From assembly GCA_025363575.1 (NCBI GenBank), contig JANYDM010000004.1, positions 62,001-126,000 on the forward strand: a DNA stretch of 64,000 nt, read 5' to 3'. Position numbers and translations under genes: made by a program. The DNA comes from Betaproteobacteria bacterium (GTDB lineage Bacteria > Pseudomonadota > Gammaproteobacteria > Burkholderiales > SG8-41). This document shows positions 10,462 through 19,488 of this stretch, piece by piece (positions within the stretch are counted from its first letter, which is position 1; each line of letters opens with the position of its first letter). The notes beneath the pieces are model-generated. The model was not told where the DNA came from, made no database searches, and saw only the letters and a program-made list of their open reading frames with translations.

Positions 10462-11784
10462 CTAGAGAACGTAGCGCGCCAGATCTTCGCTTTGCGCGAG
10501 CCCCTTCAGCCGCTCGTCGACATAGGCGGCGTCGATGGCGAGCGTGGCGCCGGCGTGCTTCACCGCGTCATATGAAATTTCCTCGAGCAGCTTTTCCATC
10601 ACCGTGTGCAAGCGGCGCGCGCCGATGTTCTCGGTTCTCTCGTTGACCTGCCACGCGATCTCGGCGAGGCGCTTGACCGCCGCCGGGTGAAACTCGACCC
10701 TCACGCCCTCGGTCGCCAGCAATGCCTCGTACTGCCGCGTAAGACAAGCGTCCGTATTGGTCAATATCTGCTCGAAATCGGTGACTGACAGGCTCGCGAG
10801 TTCCACGCGGATCGGAAAGCGGCCCTGCAGCTCGGGTATCAGGTCGGACGGTCTGGCAAGATGAAATGCGCCGCTCGCAATAAACAGGATGTGGTCGGTC
10901 TTGATCATTCCGTACTTGGTCGTCACGGTAGTGCCTTCGACCAGCGGAAGAAGATCCCGCTGCACGCCCTGGCGCGAAACATCGGCGCCTGACATCTCGC
11001 CGCGGCTGGTTATTTTATCGATTTCATCGAGAAAGACGATGCCGTTCTGCTCGACATTGCCGATGGCGCGCACCTTGAGATCGTCGTCGTTGACCAGCTT
11101 GGCAGCCTCTTCCTCGGCCAGCAGTTTCATCGCTGCGCGTATTTTCAGCTTGCGCGATTTGCGCCGCGTGCCGCCCAGATTCTGGAACATGCCCTGGATC
11201 TGCGAGGTCATGTCTTCCATGCCGGGCGGCGCAAAAATCTCCATGTGCGCCTGCGGCGCGGCAACCTCCAGCTCTATCTCCTTGTCGTCGAGTTCGCCTT
11301 CGCGCAGCCGTTTGCGGAATTTCTGGCGCGTGGCGCTGTCGCTGTCAGCCGCCGACACGCCGTCACGCGCCGCCGGCAGCAACACGTCGAGTATGCGTTC
11401 TTCAGCCTGATCCTCGGCCTGGTGTCTTACCTTGCGCGTGGCCTCTTCGCGCGTCTGCTTGATCGCCGTCTCGACGAGATCGCGAATAATGGTGTCGACG
11501 TCGCGGCCGACATAGCCGACCTCGGTGAATTTCGTCGCTTCGACTTTGATGAAAGGCGCGCCGGCGAGCCGCGCAAGCCGGCGCGCGATTTCGGTCTTGC
11601 CGACACCGGTGGGGCCTATCATCAGTATATTTTTCGGCGTGATCTCGTGGCGCAGCGGCTCCGCCACCTGCTGCCGGCGCCAGCGGTTGCGCAAGGCGAT
11701 CGCGACCGCGCGCTTGGCGGCGTTCTGACCGATGATGTGCTTGTCCAGCTCGTGGACGATTTCCTGCGGGGTCATCTGGCTCAC
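10462..11784 (-). CDS. hslU: HslUV protease ATPase subunit
   Basis: HslU is the AAA+ unfoldase that feeds proteins to the HslV peptidase. It has 440 aa, Walker [16 protein letters not shown] near residue 57, the HslU-specific intermediate domain, and Walker [11 protein letters not shown]. The start is GTG at 11784: the resulting [20 protein letters not shown] aligns end to end with the E. coli N-terminus, whereas the ATG at 11775 would lose three residues. It lies 10 bases downstream of hslV and is expected to share its heat-shock promoter. Confidence 0.98.
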   Translation of the reverse strand: MSQMTPQEIVHELDKHIIGQNAAKRAVAIALRNRWRRQQVAEPLRHEITPKNILMIGPTGVGKTEIARRLARLAGAPFIKVEATKFTEVGYVGRDVDTIIRDLVETAIKQTREEATRKVRHQAEDQAEERILDVLLPAARDGVSAADSDSATRQKFRKRLREGELDDKEIELEVAAPQAHMEIFAPPGMEDMTSQIQGMFQNLGGTRRKSRKLKIRAAMKLLAEEEAAKLVNDDDLKVRAIGNVEQNGIVFLDEIDKITSRGEMSGADVSRQGVQRDLLPLVEGTTVTTKYGMIKTDHILFIASGAFHLARPSDLIPELQGRFPIRVELASLSVTDFEQILTNTDACLTRQYEALLATEGVRVEFHPAAVKRLAEIAWQVNERTENIGARRLHTVMEKLLEEISYDAVKHAGATLAIDAAYVDERLKGLAQSEDLARYVL

Positions 11785-11794
11785 GCGGCCGCCT

Positions 11795-12331
11795 TCACTC
11801 GAGAACTTCGATCACGTGCTGCTGATTGGTGTAGATGCACAGATCGCCGGCGATCGTCAGCGCTTTCTTGACCACTTCTTCAGGGGGCATCTGCGTATGG
11901 TCGAGCAACGCGCGCGCCGCCGCCTGCGCGTAGGGCCCGCCGCTGCCGATCGCCACCAGTCCGAGCTCCGGCTCAAGCACGTCGCCATTGCCGGAAATGA
12001 TCAAGGAGCTTTGCGCATCGCACACCACGAGCATCGCTTCGAGCCGGCGCAACATGCGGTCAGTGCGCCAGTCCTTCGCGAGTTCGACCGCCGAGCGCAG
12101 CAGATTTCCCTGATGCTTCTCAAGCTTGGCCTCGAAGCGCTCGAACAGCGTGAACGCGTCCGCGGTGCCACCCGCAAAACCCGCGAGGATCTTGTCCGAA
12201 AACAGGCGGCGGACTTTGCGCGCGCCGGCTTTTACGACGATATTGCCGAGCGTCACCTGCCCGTCCCCGCCGAGCGCCACGCGCGCGCCGCGTCGTGCTG
12301 AAACTATTGTCGTGCCGTGAAATTGTTCCAT
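11795..12331 (-). CDS. hslV: HslUV protease peptidase subunit
   Basis: HslV is the N-terminal-threonine peptidase of the HslUV complex, related to proteasome beta subunits. The ATG at 12331 gives 178 aa starting [15 protein letters not shown]. Processing after Gly6 would expose the catalytic threonine of TTIVSARRG, as in other betaproteobacterial HslV proteins with short propeptides. The [15 protein letters not shown] motif is typical. The longer frame start at 12370 would bury the propeptide and is rejected. A sigma-32-like promoter lies 43-70 bases upstream. Confidence 0.97.
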   Translation of the reverse strand: MEQFHGTTIVSARRGARVALGGDGQVTLGNIVVKAGARKVRRLFSDKILAGFAGGTADAFTLFERFEAKLEKHQGNLLRSAVELAKDWRTDRMLRRLEAMLVVCDAQSSLIISGNGDVLEPELGLVAIGSGGPYAQAAARALLDHTQMPPEEVVKKALTIAGDLCIYTNQQHVIEVLE

Positions 12332-12373
12332 AGGGAGACTTGGTTGTGATGGGGCGGTGTCCGCACGCATGCC

Positions 12374-12401
12374 ATGTGGGGGCGCCGCCGGATTATTTCA
12401 A
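12374..12401 (-). promoter_or_regulatory. putative sigma-32 (heat-shock) promoter of hslVU
   Basis: Reading the minus strand, TTGAAA (12401 to 12396) is followed after 13 bases by CCCCCACAT (12382 to 12374). This is close to the sigma-32 pattern CTTGAAA, 13-15 bases, CCCCATNT. It lies about 43 bases upstream of the hslV ATG, just where transcription of this heat-shock operon should begin, and overlaps the end of the CDF gene. Pattern match by eye only. Confidence 0.5.
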
Positions 12402-13337
12402 TCACACCACGTTGTCGGGGGCCAGCGCGCACGGGCTGGCGGACGTTCCGGTTTCGACCTGGATGGTGACGTGGCCGATATGGTATGCGTGCTCGATGTC
12501 GTGCACGATGCGCGCAATGAAATCGTCGCCCGGGTGTCCGGCCGGAATGACCAGGTGCACAGTCAATGCGGTTTCGGTCGTGCTCATCGCCCAGATATGC
12601 AGATCGTGGACTTCCGTAACTCCATCGAGGCCGCACAGGAATTTCCGCACCGCCGCCGGGTCCACGCTGTCGGGCGCGGCATGCAGCGCGAGTTTGATGG
12701 AATCGCGCAACAACCCCCAAGTGCCCGCAAAAATGATGGCGACGATCGCTAGCGTCACGGCCGGATCCAGCCACAACCATCCCGTGAGCATGATGCCGGC
12801 GCCGGCGACTGCGACGCCGAGCGACACGCCTGCATCCGCCGCCATATGCAGATACGCACCGCGCACGTTAAGATCGTGCTTGCGGTCGGCCATGAAGAGC
12901 CATGCCGTCCCGCCATTGACGAGTATGCCGGCTGCGGCCACCCATATCATCAGACTTTCGTTAAGAACATGGGGACTCTGCATGCGCAGCACCGCCTCCC
13001 ATGCGATGCCGCCAGTTACGACCAGCAGCAGCATTGCATTCGCGAGCGCGGCAAGTATGGTCGAGCCGCGCAAGCCATAAGTAAAGCGCGCCGACGGCGG
13101 CCGCAGCGCCAGCGCGGAAGCGCCCCATGCGAGCACGAGTCCGACGACGTCGCTGAAGTTGTGAGCGGCGTCCGCCACCAGTGCCAGGGAGTTCGCCATC
13201 ATTCCGCAAATGACCTCGATCGCCACGAAGGCGATATTCAGCGCGATGCCGACGGCGAACGCACGCCCCAGGCGCGCACTGCGCGCGTGATGGTCGTGCG
13301 CATGATGGTGGCCGTGGGCGTGACTATGGGCGTGCAT
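12402..13337 (-). CDS. cation diffusion facilitator (zinc/cobalt/cadmium efflux) transporter
   Basis: CDF proteins exchange cytoplasmic Zn2+ or related ions for protons across the inner membrane. The 311-aa protein has a His-rich N-terminal tail (H at almost every second position in the first 17 residues), six membrane spans, and the two transport-site motifs HNFSD in TM2 and HMAAD in TM5, each with the His and Asp ligands. A cytoplasmic CDF C-terminal domain follows (VTEVHDLHIWAMS). It resembles CzcD/ZitB. It sits 51 bases downstream of a metal ABC permease gene, combining efflux and uptake functions in one locus. Confidence 0.93.
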   Translation of the reverse strand: MHAHSHAHGHHHAHDHHARSARLGRAFAVGIALNIAFVAIEVICGMMANSLALVADAAHNFSDVVGLVLAWGASALALRPPSARFTYGLRGSTILAALANAMLLLVVTGGIAWEAVLRMQSPHVLNESLMIWVAAAGILVNGGTAWLFMADRKHDLNVRGAYLHMAADAGVSLGVAVAGAGIMLTGWLWLDPAVTLAIVAIIFAGTWGLLRDSIKLALHAAPDSVDPAAVRKFLCGLDGVTEVHDLHIWAMSTTETALTVHLVIPAGHPGDDFIARIVHDIEHAYHIGHVTIQVETGTSASPCALAPDNVV

Positions 13338-13388
13338 GGAAGCTCTGGCGGAAACGGCGTTATTCTACTCGCGGCCGCCTGTCCGCGC

Positions 13389-14156
13389 TCAGCGCAGGCC
13401 GGCGGCCGCCCGCGGTCCTGCGGCATACGTCATGACGGCGAGCACCGACATGACCCACACGATGGCCGGGCCCGACGGCCAGTCCGTCATCGCGGACGTG
13501 ACGAGACCCAGGGCGTAACCTGCGGCGCTTAGTACATACGCAGCGACGAGGCGCCCCCGTTTGAAGCGCCGCGTGGCCAGCGCCGGCACTATCAGCGTCG
13601 TAAACACCAGATACAGGCCGACGAGCTGCACGGACACCGTCACCGCGCAGGCAAACAGCAGATAAAAAGTCACGCGGCCGATGCGGCCGCCGAGCGCGAA
13701 CCATACGAGCAGTATGGCCGCGTAGGCCACGGCGACCAGCGGCAGGCGGGCCGGATCAACCCACAATATCTGGCCGACCAGCAGGTCCTTGAGGTGTTCG
13801 GCGCCATGCGGATTACTCCCCAGCACGATAAGTGCCCCGCTTGCCGCCAGGATAAAGGTGACGCCGATCAATGCCTCCTGCACTTCCGGCCAGCGCTTGT
13901 CGGTCCACGTCAGCAGCAAAGCACCCGCACACGCCGCTGCCAACGCCGAGACTTGCACCGCCCAGCCTTGCGGCTCGAATCCCAGCCAATCGGCGCAGAT
14001 GACGCCGAGGCCGGCGATCTGCGCAATGGCCAGGTCGATGAACACGATGCCGCGCGCCAATACCTGGATTCCCAGCGGCACATGGGTCGCAGCGACTAGC
14101 ACGCCCGCGAGCAGCGCCGGCAGCAGGATCGTGAAGTCGAAGCCTGCCGTATTCAT
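13389..14156 (-). CDS. metal ABC transporter permease (ABC-3/ZnuB-like)
   Basis: The 255-aa protein is all hydrophobic segments, about seven to eight spans, and fits the ABC-3 family that imports Zn2+ or Mn2+. Recognisable parts are HVPLGIQVLARGIVFIDLAIAQ near the N-terminus and QLVGLYLVFTTLIVPALATR toward the C-terminus. It overlaps the binding-protein gene by 4 bases (ATGA), so both are made together. No ATP-binding subunit gene is next to it, which is unusual; the ATPase must be encoded elsewhere if the importer works. Metal specificity cannot be read from the permease. Confidence 0.88.
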   Translation of the reverse strand: MNTAGFDFTILLPALLAGVLVAATHVPLGIQVLARGIVFIDLAIAQIAGLGVICADWLGFEPQGWAVQVSALAAACAGALLLTWTDKRWPEVQEALIGVTFILAASGALIVLGSNPHGAEHLKDLLVGQILWVDPARLPLVAVAYAAILLVWFALGGRIGRVTFYLLFACAVTVSVQLVGLYLVFTTLIVPALATRRFKRGRLVAAYVLSAAGYALGLVTSAMTDWPSGPAIVWVMSVLAVMTYAAGPRAAAGLR

Positions 14157-15055
14157 TTTTTTACCGACAATAATTGCGCGATGCTGTCATCGAACAAGCC
14201 GAAGAGGTCCTTTGCTTTCGCATTGCCGCCCACCGTAAAAGGCAAAATCAGCACAGGAATCTTGGCATGATCGGCCAGCCAGTCGCCGCCGCGCGGGTCG
14301 TTGTACGCAGCGAGCACGATTGCTTTAGCCGGGTCGCGTTGGAGTTGAGCCAGTAAGCCGGACAAATGGCTCGCGGTCGGCGGCAGTCCCGGCTTGGGCT
14401 CCAGCGAGCCCACTTCGCGCATGCCCAGCCACGCGATCAGGTACGACACGTTCTTGTGATAAACGACGATGGGCAACCCCTTGAGCGGCGCCGCTTCTTT
14501 CTCCCAGCGGGCAATTGCCTGCTGCCAGCGGTCGAGAAATTCCTTGGTGCGAGCGCGATACATACTTGCCCCGCCCGGGTCGAGTTGCACCATGCGCTCA
14601 CTTAATACCACCGCGGCCTTGGCGATATTGCGCGGATCGAGGTGCAAATGCGGATTGCCGCCGGGATGAACATCGCCTTGAGAACGGTCTACCGACGAAG
14701 GCACCTCGAGCATGACTACGCTTTGCGCGATCTCAAGATAGCCGGGCTGGCCGACCTGGATTTTCGCGTTGCCGGCCTGGGTAAGCACCAACGGCAGCCA
14801 GCCGATCTCGAGTTGCGCTCCCGTGCACACGACCAGATCGGCGCTGCGCGCGCGCGCGATCAGACTTGGACGTGCTTCGACACGGTGTGGATCCTGCAGC
14901 GCGTTGGTTGCAATATAGACGTTGGCATTGTCGCCGCCGATCTCCTTGCTTAACGCGCCCCACTCCGGCGTGCACGCGAAAATATTGAGCGCCAATGCCG
15001 GCGCTGCGACGGCGAGCATGGCACCGAGGATCAGAAATCGTGGGATCAGGTTCAT
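14153..15055 (-). CDS. periplasmic metal-binding protein of the ZnuA/cluster-9 family
   Basis: This 300-aa protein has a Sec signal peptide (cleavage after about residue 22, ALA-LNIFA) and captures metal ions in the periplasm for the adjacent permease. Likely ligands are three histidines in DPHRVEARPS, NPHLHLDPRN and VVYHKNVSYL, plus the acidic residue of NDPRGGDWLA. There is no long His-rich loop of the type seen in E. coli ZnuA. It follows the outer-membrane protein gene by 18 bases and overlaps the permease gene, in a presumed operon. Zinc is the best guess from the neighbours; manganese is not excluded. Confidence 0.88.
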   Translation of the reverse strand: MNLIPRFLILGAMLAVAAPALALNIFACTPEWGALSKEIGGDNANVYIATNALQDPHRVEARPSLIARARSADLVVCTGAQLEIGWLPLVLTQAGNAKIQVGQPGYLEIAQSVVMLEVPSSVDRSQGDVHPGGNPHLHLDPRNIAKAAVVLSERMVQLDPGGASMYRARTKEFLDRWQQAIARWEKEAAPLKGLPIVVYHKNVSYLIAWLGMREVGSLEPKPGLPPTASHLSGLLAQLQRDPAKAIVLAAYNDPRGGDWLADHAKIPVLILPFTVGGNAKAKDLFGLFDDSIAQLLSVKK

Positions 15056-15073
15056 GATTTTCTCCTTTTGCGC

Positions 15074-16495
15074 TCAGAATTTATGCGCGCCGTGCGCGCC
15101 GAGACTGTAGATGTACTGCACGAGAACCTGATTGTCGGAAATGCCGAGCCGCGACTTGTCCGCGGCAAACTGCAGGCGCACGCGGCTGAATTCCGTCGGG
15201 CTCCAGTCGAGCATCAGCGAATTGCGCGTCGGGCTGTAGCTGACGAGCAGCGGAAAATCTGCGGCGCGCGGACCGAGGCCGCCATTGACGATACCGTTGC
15301 TGACGGCGCCGTAATTCAGACGGTCGAAACGGTAACCGACACGCCAGCCGCGCGTGAACTGCCATACGCCTTGGGCGTACCATCCGGACTGCGTCGCGCT
15401 GAAGGGAGCGGCGACCTGGCCGAACAATGCGCTGCCCGCAGCATCGTTGTAGCTGAGGCTACCGTCCTGCAGAAAACGGAAGTACTCGCCCTGCAATTTG
15501 AAATTTTTCTCGGTCGCGTTGCCGTGCGGCGACCACTTCAGGATCGCGTCAGCCACCCACAGGCGCGCACTGCCGCTAAAGGAGTTCGTGACCGCATTGC
15601 CCAGCGAATCGACATCCTGATACGCGCGGCCGTTGGGCGAGGTGCGCAGATAGGAAACGCCGGAGCGCCACGCATAACTGTCGCCGATATCGCCACCCAC
15701 GTGCGCAAGCAACGCGCTGCTGCCGATACCGTTCTTGTTCGCGTCGTTGCCGGGAAAATTATCGCCACTGCCCAGTTCCGCGCCGAGCTCGACCAGCAAG
15801 TCCGTCGGCGCGATCCATTTGAGCTGCAGCCCGTTCTGTCTGAACTGCCCGCCAAGGAATGCTTTATAGGCGAGCGGCGCGTCCTGAAAATCCCACGCGT
15901 GCTGGTGCTGCTCGTTCAAATAGCCAAGGCCGGAAAAAAACCGGCCGCCCTTGAGCGTAAGGCCTTGCGGTAACGCGAGCGTCTGGAAGTAAGCCTCTTC
16001 TACGTTGACGCCGCCCTGCGGCGCGAGCGATGCGATCGCCACGCCGCGGAAATAGGGGTCGATGTTAGCGCTGACGTTCAGCTCGGTTTCGCCCAGGCCG
16101 AAGCTGCGCTTGGGCGGGCCGACGTCGCCGCCTGACGGCGCAAAGCCGTTGATGCGATAGTTGTTCGGATTCTGAGAATCGCGCGCGTATGTACCCTGCA
16201 GTATCAGCGACACAGCGGGATTGAAAGCACTCTCGCCGCTGCGCGCAGAGGCTGCGCTGGCCGTCGCCGCCTCGGCAGCGGTTGCGCCCTGTTCCGCCCT
16301 GCTCGCGGCTGCCTCGGCTTTGCCGGCCTTCGCTTCCGTCTCAGCGAGGCGCTTTTCCAGTTCCTGTATGCGCTGCTCGTACTGCTGCTTCATCTGGCGG
16401 ATGTCCTCGCGAATTTTCGCGAGTTCCGCGTCCTGCGCCAACGCGGGCGTGCTCAGCGCCAGTGCGATGGCTGCTACGATCGAATAGTTGAACAC
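15074..16495 (-). CDS. outer-membrane beta-barrel protein with N-terminal coiled coil, metal locus
   Basis: With a GTG start at 16495 the protein has 473 aa: signal peptide (MFNYSIVAAIALALSTPALA), a coiled coil of about residues 23-80, then alternating aromatic/polar strands typical of a porin-like barrel, ending in Phe (AHKF), the usual last residue of outer-membrane barrels. GTG is preferred over the TTG at 16510 because GAGGAGA lies 6 bases ahead of it, an excellent ribosome-binding site that the longer form would place inside the gene. The position ahead of the binding-protein gene suggests a role in letting metal or a metal complex across the outer membrane. That role is inference from context. 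Confidence 0.8.
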   Translation of the reverse strand: MFNYSIVAAIALALSTPALAQDAELAKIREDIRQMKQQYEQRIQELEKRLAETEAKAGKAEAAASRAEQGATAAEAATASAASARSGESAFNPAVSLILQGTYARDSQNPNNYRINGFAPSGGDVGPPKRSFGLGETELNVSANIDPYFRGVAIASLAPQGGVNVEEAYFQTLALPQGLTLKGGRFFSGLGYLNEQHQHAWDFQDAPLAYKAFLGGQFRQNGLQLKWIAPTDLLVELGAELGSGDNFPGNDANKNGIGSSALLAHVGGDIGDSYAWRSGVSYLRTSPNGRAYQDVDSLGNAVTNSFSGSARLWVADAILKWSPHGNATEKNFKLQGEYFRFLQDGSLSYNDAAGSALFGQVAAPFSATQSGWYAQGVWQFTRGWRVGYRFDRLNYGAVSNGIVNGGLGPRAADFPLLVSYSPTRNSLMLDWSPTEFSRVRLQFAADKSRLGISDNQVLVQYIYSLGAHGAHKF

Positions 16496-16562
16496 ATGAA
16501 TTCTCCTCAAAACACCAAACGCGAAACCGCGACCGGGCTCACCGGTTGCGGCCCAACAGGTG

Positions 16563-16898
16563 TCAGAGGAGTGCGGGCGGGCCGCGGGAGGCAGGGACTA
16601 CGAGATCGGCCGGAAAGGCCGCAGAGAAGTGATTGCCGTGATGCTCGACTGTATTGCTCGCCAGCCGCAGCAAGATCCCGGCGCAACTGACAGCACCGAG
16701 GACTTGCGCGAACGAGACGTGGAAATCGCACAGGCCGGCATCCGCGGCCTTTTGCTTCTGGTGCTGCTCCAGGGCCTGGGCGGGAAGGCGGTCCTGCAGG
16801 TGCCGCACGTGATGCGTGAGCGCGCCGTGCTGCGCAACCAGCAGCAAGGCGGCGAACATGATCTGCATCCAGCCGCGTCTCAGCATCGGGAATGTCAT
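16563..16898 (-). CDS. small membrane/periplasmic protein with His and Cys residues (DUF2946-like)
   Basis: This 111-aa frame has a basic start (MTFPMLRRG), one hydrophobic segment ([16 protein letters not shown]), a His-containing stretch ([11 protein letters not shown]) and two cysteines further on. Such proteins are often found beside metal transport genes in betaproteobacteria and recall the DUF2946 family; I cannot confirm the family. The start at 16898 is preferred over the GTG at 16919 because a good promoter ends at about 16920 and would place the GTG at the transcription start. It is the first gene of the metal locus, 67 bases ahead of the outer-membrane protein gene. Confidence 0.6.
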   Translation of the reverse strand: MTFPMLRRGWMQIMFAALLLVAQHGALTHHVRHLQDRLPAQALEQHQKQKAADAGLCDFHVSFAQVLGAVSCAGILLRLASNTVEHHGNHFSAAFPADLVVPASRGPPALL

Positions 16899-16919
16899 GC
16901 CTGCGTATATGAGCCACAC

Positions 16920-16948
16920 AAATTAGCACAACGCAGAAACGGTTGCAA
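16920..16948 (-). promoter_or_regulatory. putative sigma-70 promoter of the metal locus
   Basis: On the minus strand TTGCAA (16948 to 16943) and TAATTT (16925 to 16920) are separated by exactly 17 bases. This would start transcription about 15 bases ahead of the ATG of the small His-containing protein. I looked for a long Zur-type palindrome here and did not see one. Confidence 0.45.
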
Positions 16949-17033
16949 AAGCGCGCGTCACGAACGCCTGGACGGCTGCTATATACTCGTCGCAGCCATT
17001 CCTACGATTTTTAGCTGCCGCTCTGCGCGTGCC

Positions 17034-17255
17034 ATGAAACAAGCCCTGATTTTTCTGATCAAGCTGTACCAATGGTGCCTGAGCCCGTTTTTTGGCGGGC
17101 AGTGCCGCTTTTATCCGAGCTGCTCGGCGTACGCGGCGGAAGCGATAGACGTGCACGGTGCGTTACGCGGCAGCTGGCTCGCCATTGCACGACTGCTGCG
17201 CTGCCATCCATGGCATGCGGGCGGCGTCGATCCAGTGCCGCCTAAGAACGAGTGA
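17034..17255 (+). CDS. yidD: membrane protein insertion efficiency factor YidD
   Basis: YidD is a small membrane-associated protein that assists YidC-dependent insertion. The 73-aa frame starts at the ATG at 17034 and has the family signature [15 protein letters not shown], with [17 protein letters not shown] before it and [13 protein letters not shown] at the end. Normally yidD sits between rnpA and yidC near the replication origin; here it stands alone beside rlmI and a metal locus. The longer frame upstream (from 16560) is antisense to the small metal-locus gene and is ignored. Confidence 0.93.
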   Translation: MKQALIFLIKLYQWCLSPFFGGQCRFYPSCSAYAAEAIDVHGALRGSWLAIARLLRCHPWHAGGVDPVPPKNE

Positions 17256-17302
17256 TGAGGAATGGGTGATCAGTTATAGGTAGTTAATCACCCATTGCTC
17301 AT
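17255..17302. repeat. hairpin-forming intergenic repeat, copy 1
   Basis: ATGAGGAATGGGTGAT (17255-17270) pairs with ATCACCCATTGCTCAT (17287-17302) at 15 of 16 positions, with a 16-base loop. Nearly the same words occur in a longer hairpin at 55221-55309, so this is a dispersed element. It lies between the convergent stops of yidD and rlmI and could end transcription in both directions, though it lacks a clear T-run. A second small hairpin, GCGGG-TTAT-CCCGC (17314-17327), follows and contains the rlmI stop codon. Confidence 0.7.
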
Positions 17303-17318
17303 AACCCATCATCGCGGG

Positions 17319-18494
17319 TTATCCCGCAACGCGGCAAATTAATCCTTTCAGATAATCGCCCTCTGGGAAATTGAGCGCGACGGGGTGGTCCGCGCCGGCG
17401 CTCAAGTGCTCTACGATCTGCGCATCGACGCCGGCATCCAGCGCTGCGCCCGCCACGATCTTCTGGAACAAATCGCGCGGCACTCCGCCCGAACATGAAA
17501 ACGTGAACAACAATCCGCCGGGCCGCAAAAGCTTGAACGCGAGCAAATTGATGTCTTTGTACGCGCGCGAAGCTTTTTCGGCGTGCGCGGCGGTGGGCGC
17601 GAATTTCGGCGGGTCGAGCACGATCAGATCAAAACCGCGCGCCTGATCGCGCATTTTGCGCAGCAGCTGGAACACATCGCCTTCGATGCACTCGACGGCC
17701 GGCAGCTTGTTGAGCGCGATATTGCGCTTCAACAATTCCAGCGCCGGCCCGGAACTGTCGATCGACGTTACCGCGGCGGAGCCGCCGGCGAGCGCGGCGA
17801 CGGTGAACCCGCCCGTGTAGGCGAAACAGTCGAGCACGTCGCGCTTTTCGGCCAGTTCGCGCACGCGCACCCGATTCGCGCGCTGATCGAGATAGAAACC
17901 CGTTTTGTGCCCGTGCGCCACGTCGACTTCGAACATGGCGCCCGTTTCGTATATATGCATGGGCGCGGCCGGCGCGGCGCCGCGCAACAAGCCGACGCTG
18001 GGCTGCATGCCTTCAAGCGCGAGCACGTCCGCATCGGAACGTTCATAAATCGTATGCGGTTGCACGACTGCCATTACCGCGTCGGCGACGGCATCGCGCC
18101 AGCGCAGCGCACCGGCGCTCGACAGTTGCAGCACCACCGTCTCGGCATAGCGGTCGATGACCACGCCCGGCAAGCCGTCGGATTCCGCGTGCACGAGCCG
18201 CGCGGTATCGGTGGTCGGCAGCAGATGCGCGCGCAGAGTCACGGCGCGCGCAATGCGCTCCTTGAAAAACGCGGCGTCTATTTCGCGCTTGCGCCAGTCC
18301 CAGACGCGCGCGACGATGTTCGAGTTCGGATTGCAGGCGGCAACGGCGAGGAATTCACCATCGCTGCTTTGTATTTCTACGGTTTCGCCGGGCGCCGGCT
18401 CGCCCGTCAATTTCGCAACTGCGCCGGAGAATACCCACGGATGACGGCGCTTGAGCGATTTTTCGCGCCCAGGCTTCAGAATGAGTTTATGCAA
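17319..18494 (-). CDS. rlmI: 23S rRNA (cytosine-C5) methyltransferase, RlmI family
   Basis: RlmI methylates C1962 of 23S rRNA using SAM. The 391-aa protein has an N-terminal PUA domain (ILKPGREKSLKRRHPWVFSGAV), a connecting region, and a Rossmann methyltransferase domain with VLDCFAYTGGFTVAALAGG as the SAM loop, the LIVLDPPKFAP motif, and FSCSGGVPRDLF containing the conserved cysteine. It is the last gene of a minus-strand run (lpxL to rlmI), 36 bases after xerC. Confidence 0.92.
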   Translation of the reverse strand: MHKLILKPGREKSLKRRHPWVFSGAVAKLTGEPAPGETVEIQSSDGEFLAVAACNPNSNIVARVWDWRKREIDAAFFKERIARAVTLRAHLLPTTDTARLVHAESDGLPGVVIDRYAETVVLQLSSAGALRWRDAVADAVMAVVQPHTIYERSDADVLALEGMQPSVGLLRGAAPAAPMHIYETGAMFEVDVAHGHKTGFYLDQRANRVRVRELAEKRDVLDCFAYTGGFTVAALAGGSAAVTSIDSSGPALELLKRNIALNKLPAVECIEGDVFQLLRKMRDQARGFDLIVLDPPKFAPTAAHAEKASRAYKDINLLAFKLLRPGGLLFTFSCSGGVPRDLFQKIVAGAALDAGVDAQIVEHLSAGADHPVALNFPEGDYLKGLICRVAG

Positions 18495-18530
18495 AAGCCC
18501 TCCTGCTGACCGGAAACGCTGTGCTGGCGC

Positions 18531-19463
18531 TCACGTTCGTTTCTTCGCCCGCGGATGGGCCGCGTCGTAGACCTTCGCCAATTGCTGAAAATCGAGGTGG
18601 GTATAGACCTGCGTCGTCGATATGCTCGCGTGCCCGAGCATCTCCTGCACCGCGCGCAAGTCGCCGCTCGATTGCAGAACGTGCGATGCAAAAGAATGAC
18701 GCAGGACGTGCGGATGCACATTAGGCGCAAGACCGAGCTTAAGCGCCCATTGCTTCATCCGGTACTGGATGGCGCGCGCGCCGAGACGTGTCCCCTTGTC
18801 CGTAACGAACAGGGCTTGGGTTTCCTCCACGACGAGGCCGGCGCGTATCTTCAGCCATTTTTTCAATGCGGCCAGCGCCTGGCTGCCCACCGGAACCACA
18901 CGCGTCTTGGCGCCCTTGCCGGTGACGCGCACCGTGGCGTCCGCGTAATTAACGTCGTCCGGCGCGAGGCCCGTCAGTTCGGACAGGCGCAGCCCGGATG
19001 AGTAAAAGAGTTCCAAGATGGCCTTGTCGCGAGTCGCGAGTCCGTCATCGTCCGGCAGGTCCATCATGCGCCCGGCTTCATCCGGCGATAACGCGTGCGG
19101 CAGAGATTTCTTGGCCTTGGGCGCGCGCAGCCCGACGCATGGATTGTTCTTGTAGCCGTGGTCGCGCGCGAGGTAGCGATAGAAGCCGCGCCACGCCGAG
19201 AGCATGCGCGCAAGGCTGCGTCCGTCGAGGCCGCGTGCGTGCAACTGCGCGACAAAGCGCCGCACATGATTAATCTGCAGAGCGGCGAGCGGGGCTTCGG
19301 CTGCGAGTTCGAACAAGGCGTCGATATCGCGCCCGTAATTTAGAATCGTGTTTTGACTCAGCCGGCGTTCGTTCGCAAGGTGGCCGCGATAGGCGGCAAG
19401 TAACCTGGCGGCTTCCGCATTTGGCGCGGCGGCGGTTGCCGGCCCGCGCGCCTTACGCTTCAC
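18531..19463 (-). CDS. xerC: site-specific tyrosine recombinase XerC
   Basis: XerC, with XerD, resolves chromosome dimers at dif. The 310-aa protein has an N-terminal SAM-like core-binding domain and a C-terminal catalytic domain with R159, K183, H252-x-x-R255, H278 and the nucleophile Y287 (TTQVYTHLDF). The dapF-DUF484-xerC order is the classic proteobacterial arrangement and supports XerC over XerD or a phage integrase. No attachment site or mobile element is near. Confidence 0.94.
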   Translation of the reverse strand: MKRKARGPATAAAPNAEAARLLAAYRGHLANERRLSQNTILNYGRDIDALFELAAEAPLAALQINHVRRFVAQLHARGLDGRSLARMLSAWRGFYRYLARDHGYKNNPCVGLRAPKAKKSLPHALSPDEAGRMMDLPDDDGLATRDKAILELFYSSGLRLSELTGLAPDDVNYADATVRVTGKGAKTRVVPVGSQALAALKKWLKIRAGLVVEETQALFVTDKGTRLGARAIQYRMKQWALKLGLAPNVHPHVLRHSFASHVLQSSGDLRAVQEMLGHASISTTQVYTHLDFQQLAKVYDAAHPRAKKRT

Positions 19464-19488
19464 CGTCGGCCTTCATTGCCGCCGCCTC

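Noticed and set aside
18531..19463. Phage or integron integrase marking a genomic island
   Set aside because: Context dapF-DUF484-xerC and catalytic residues identify chromosomal XerC; no tRNA, attachment site or phage genes nearby.
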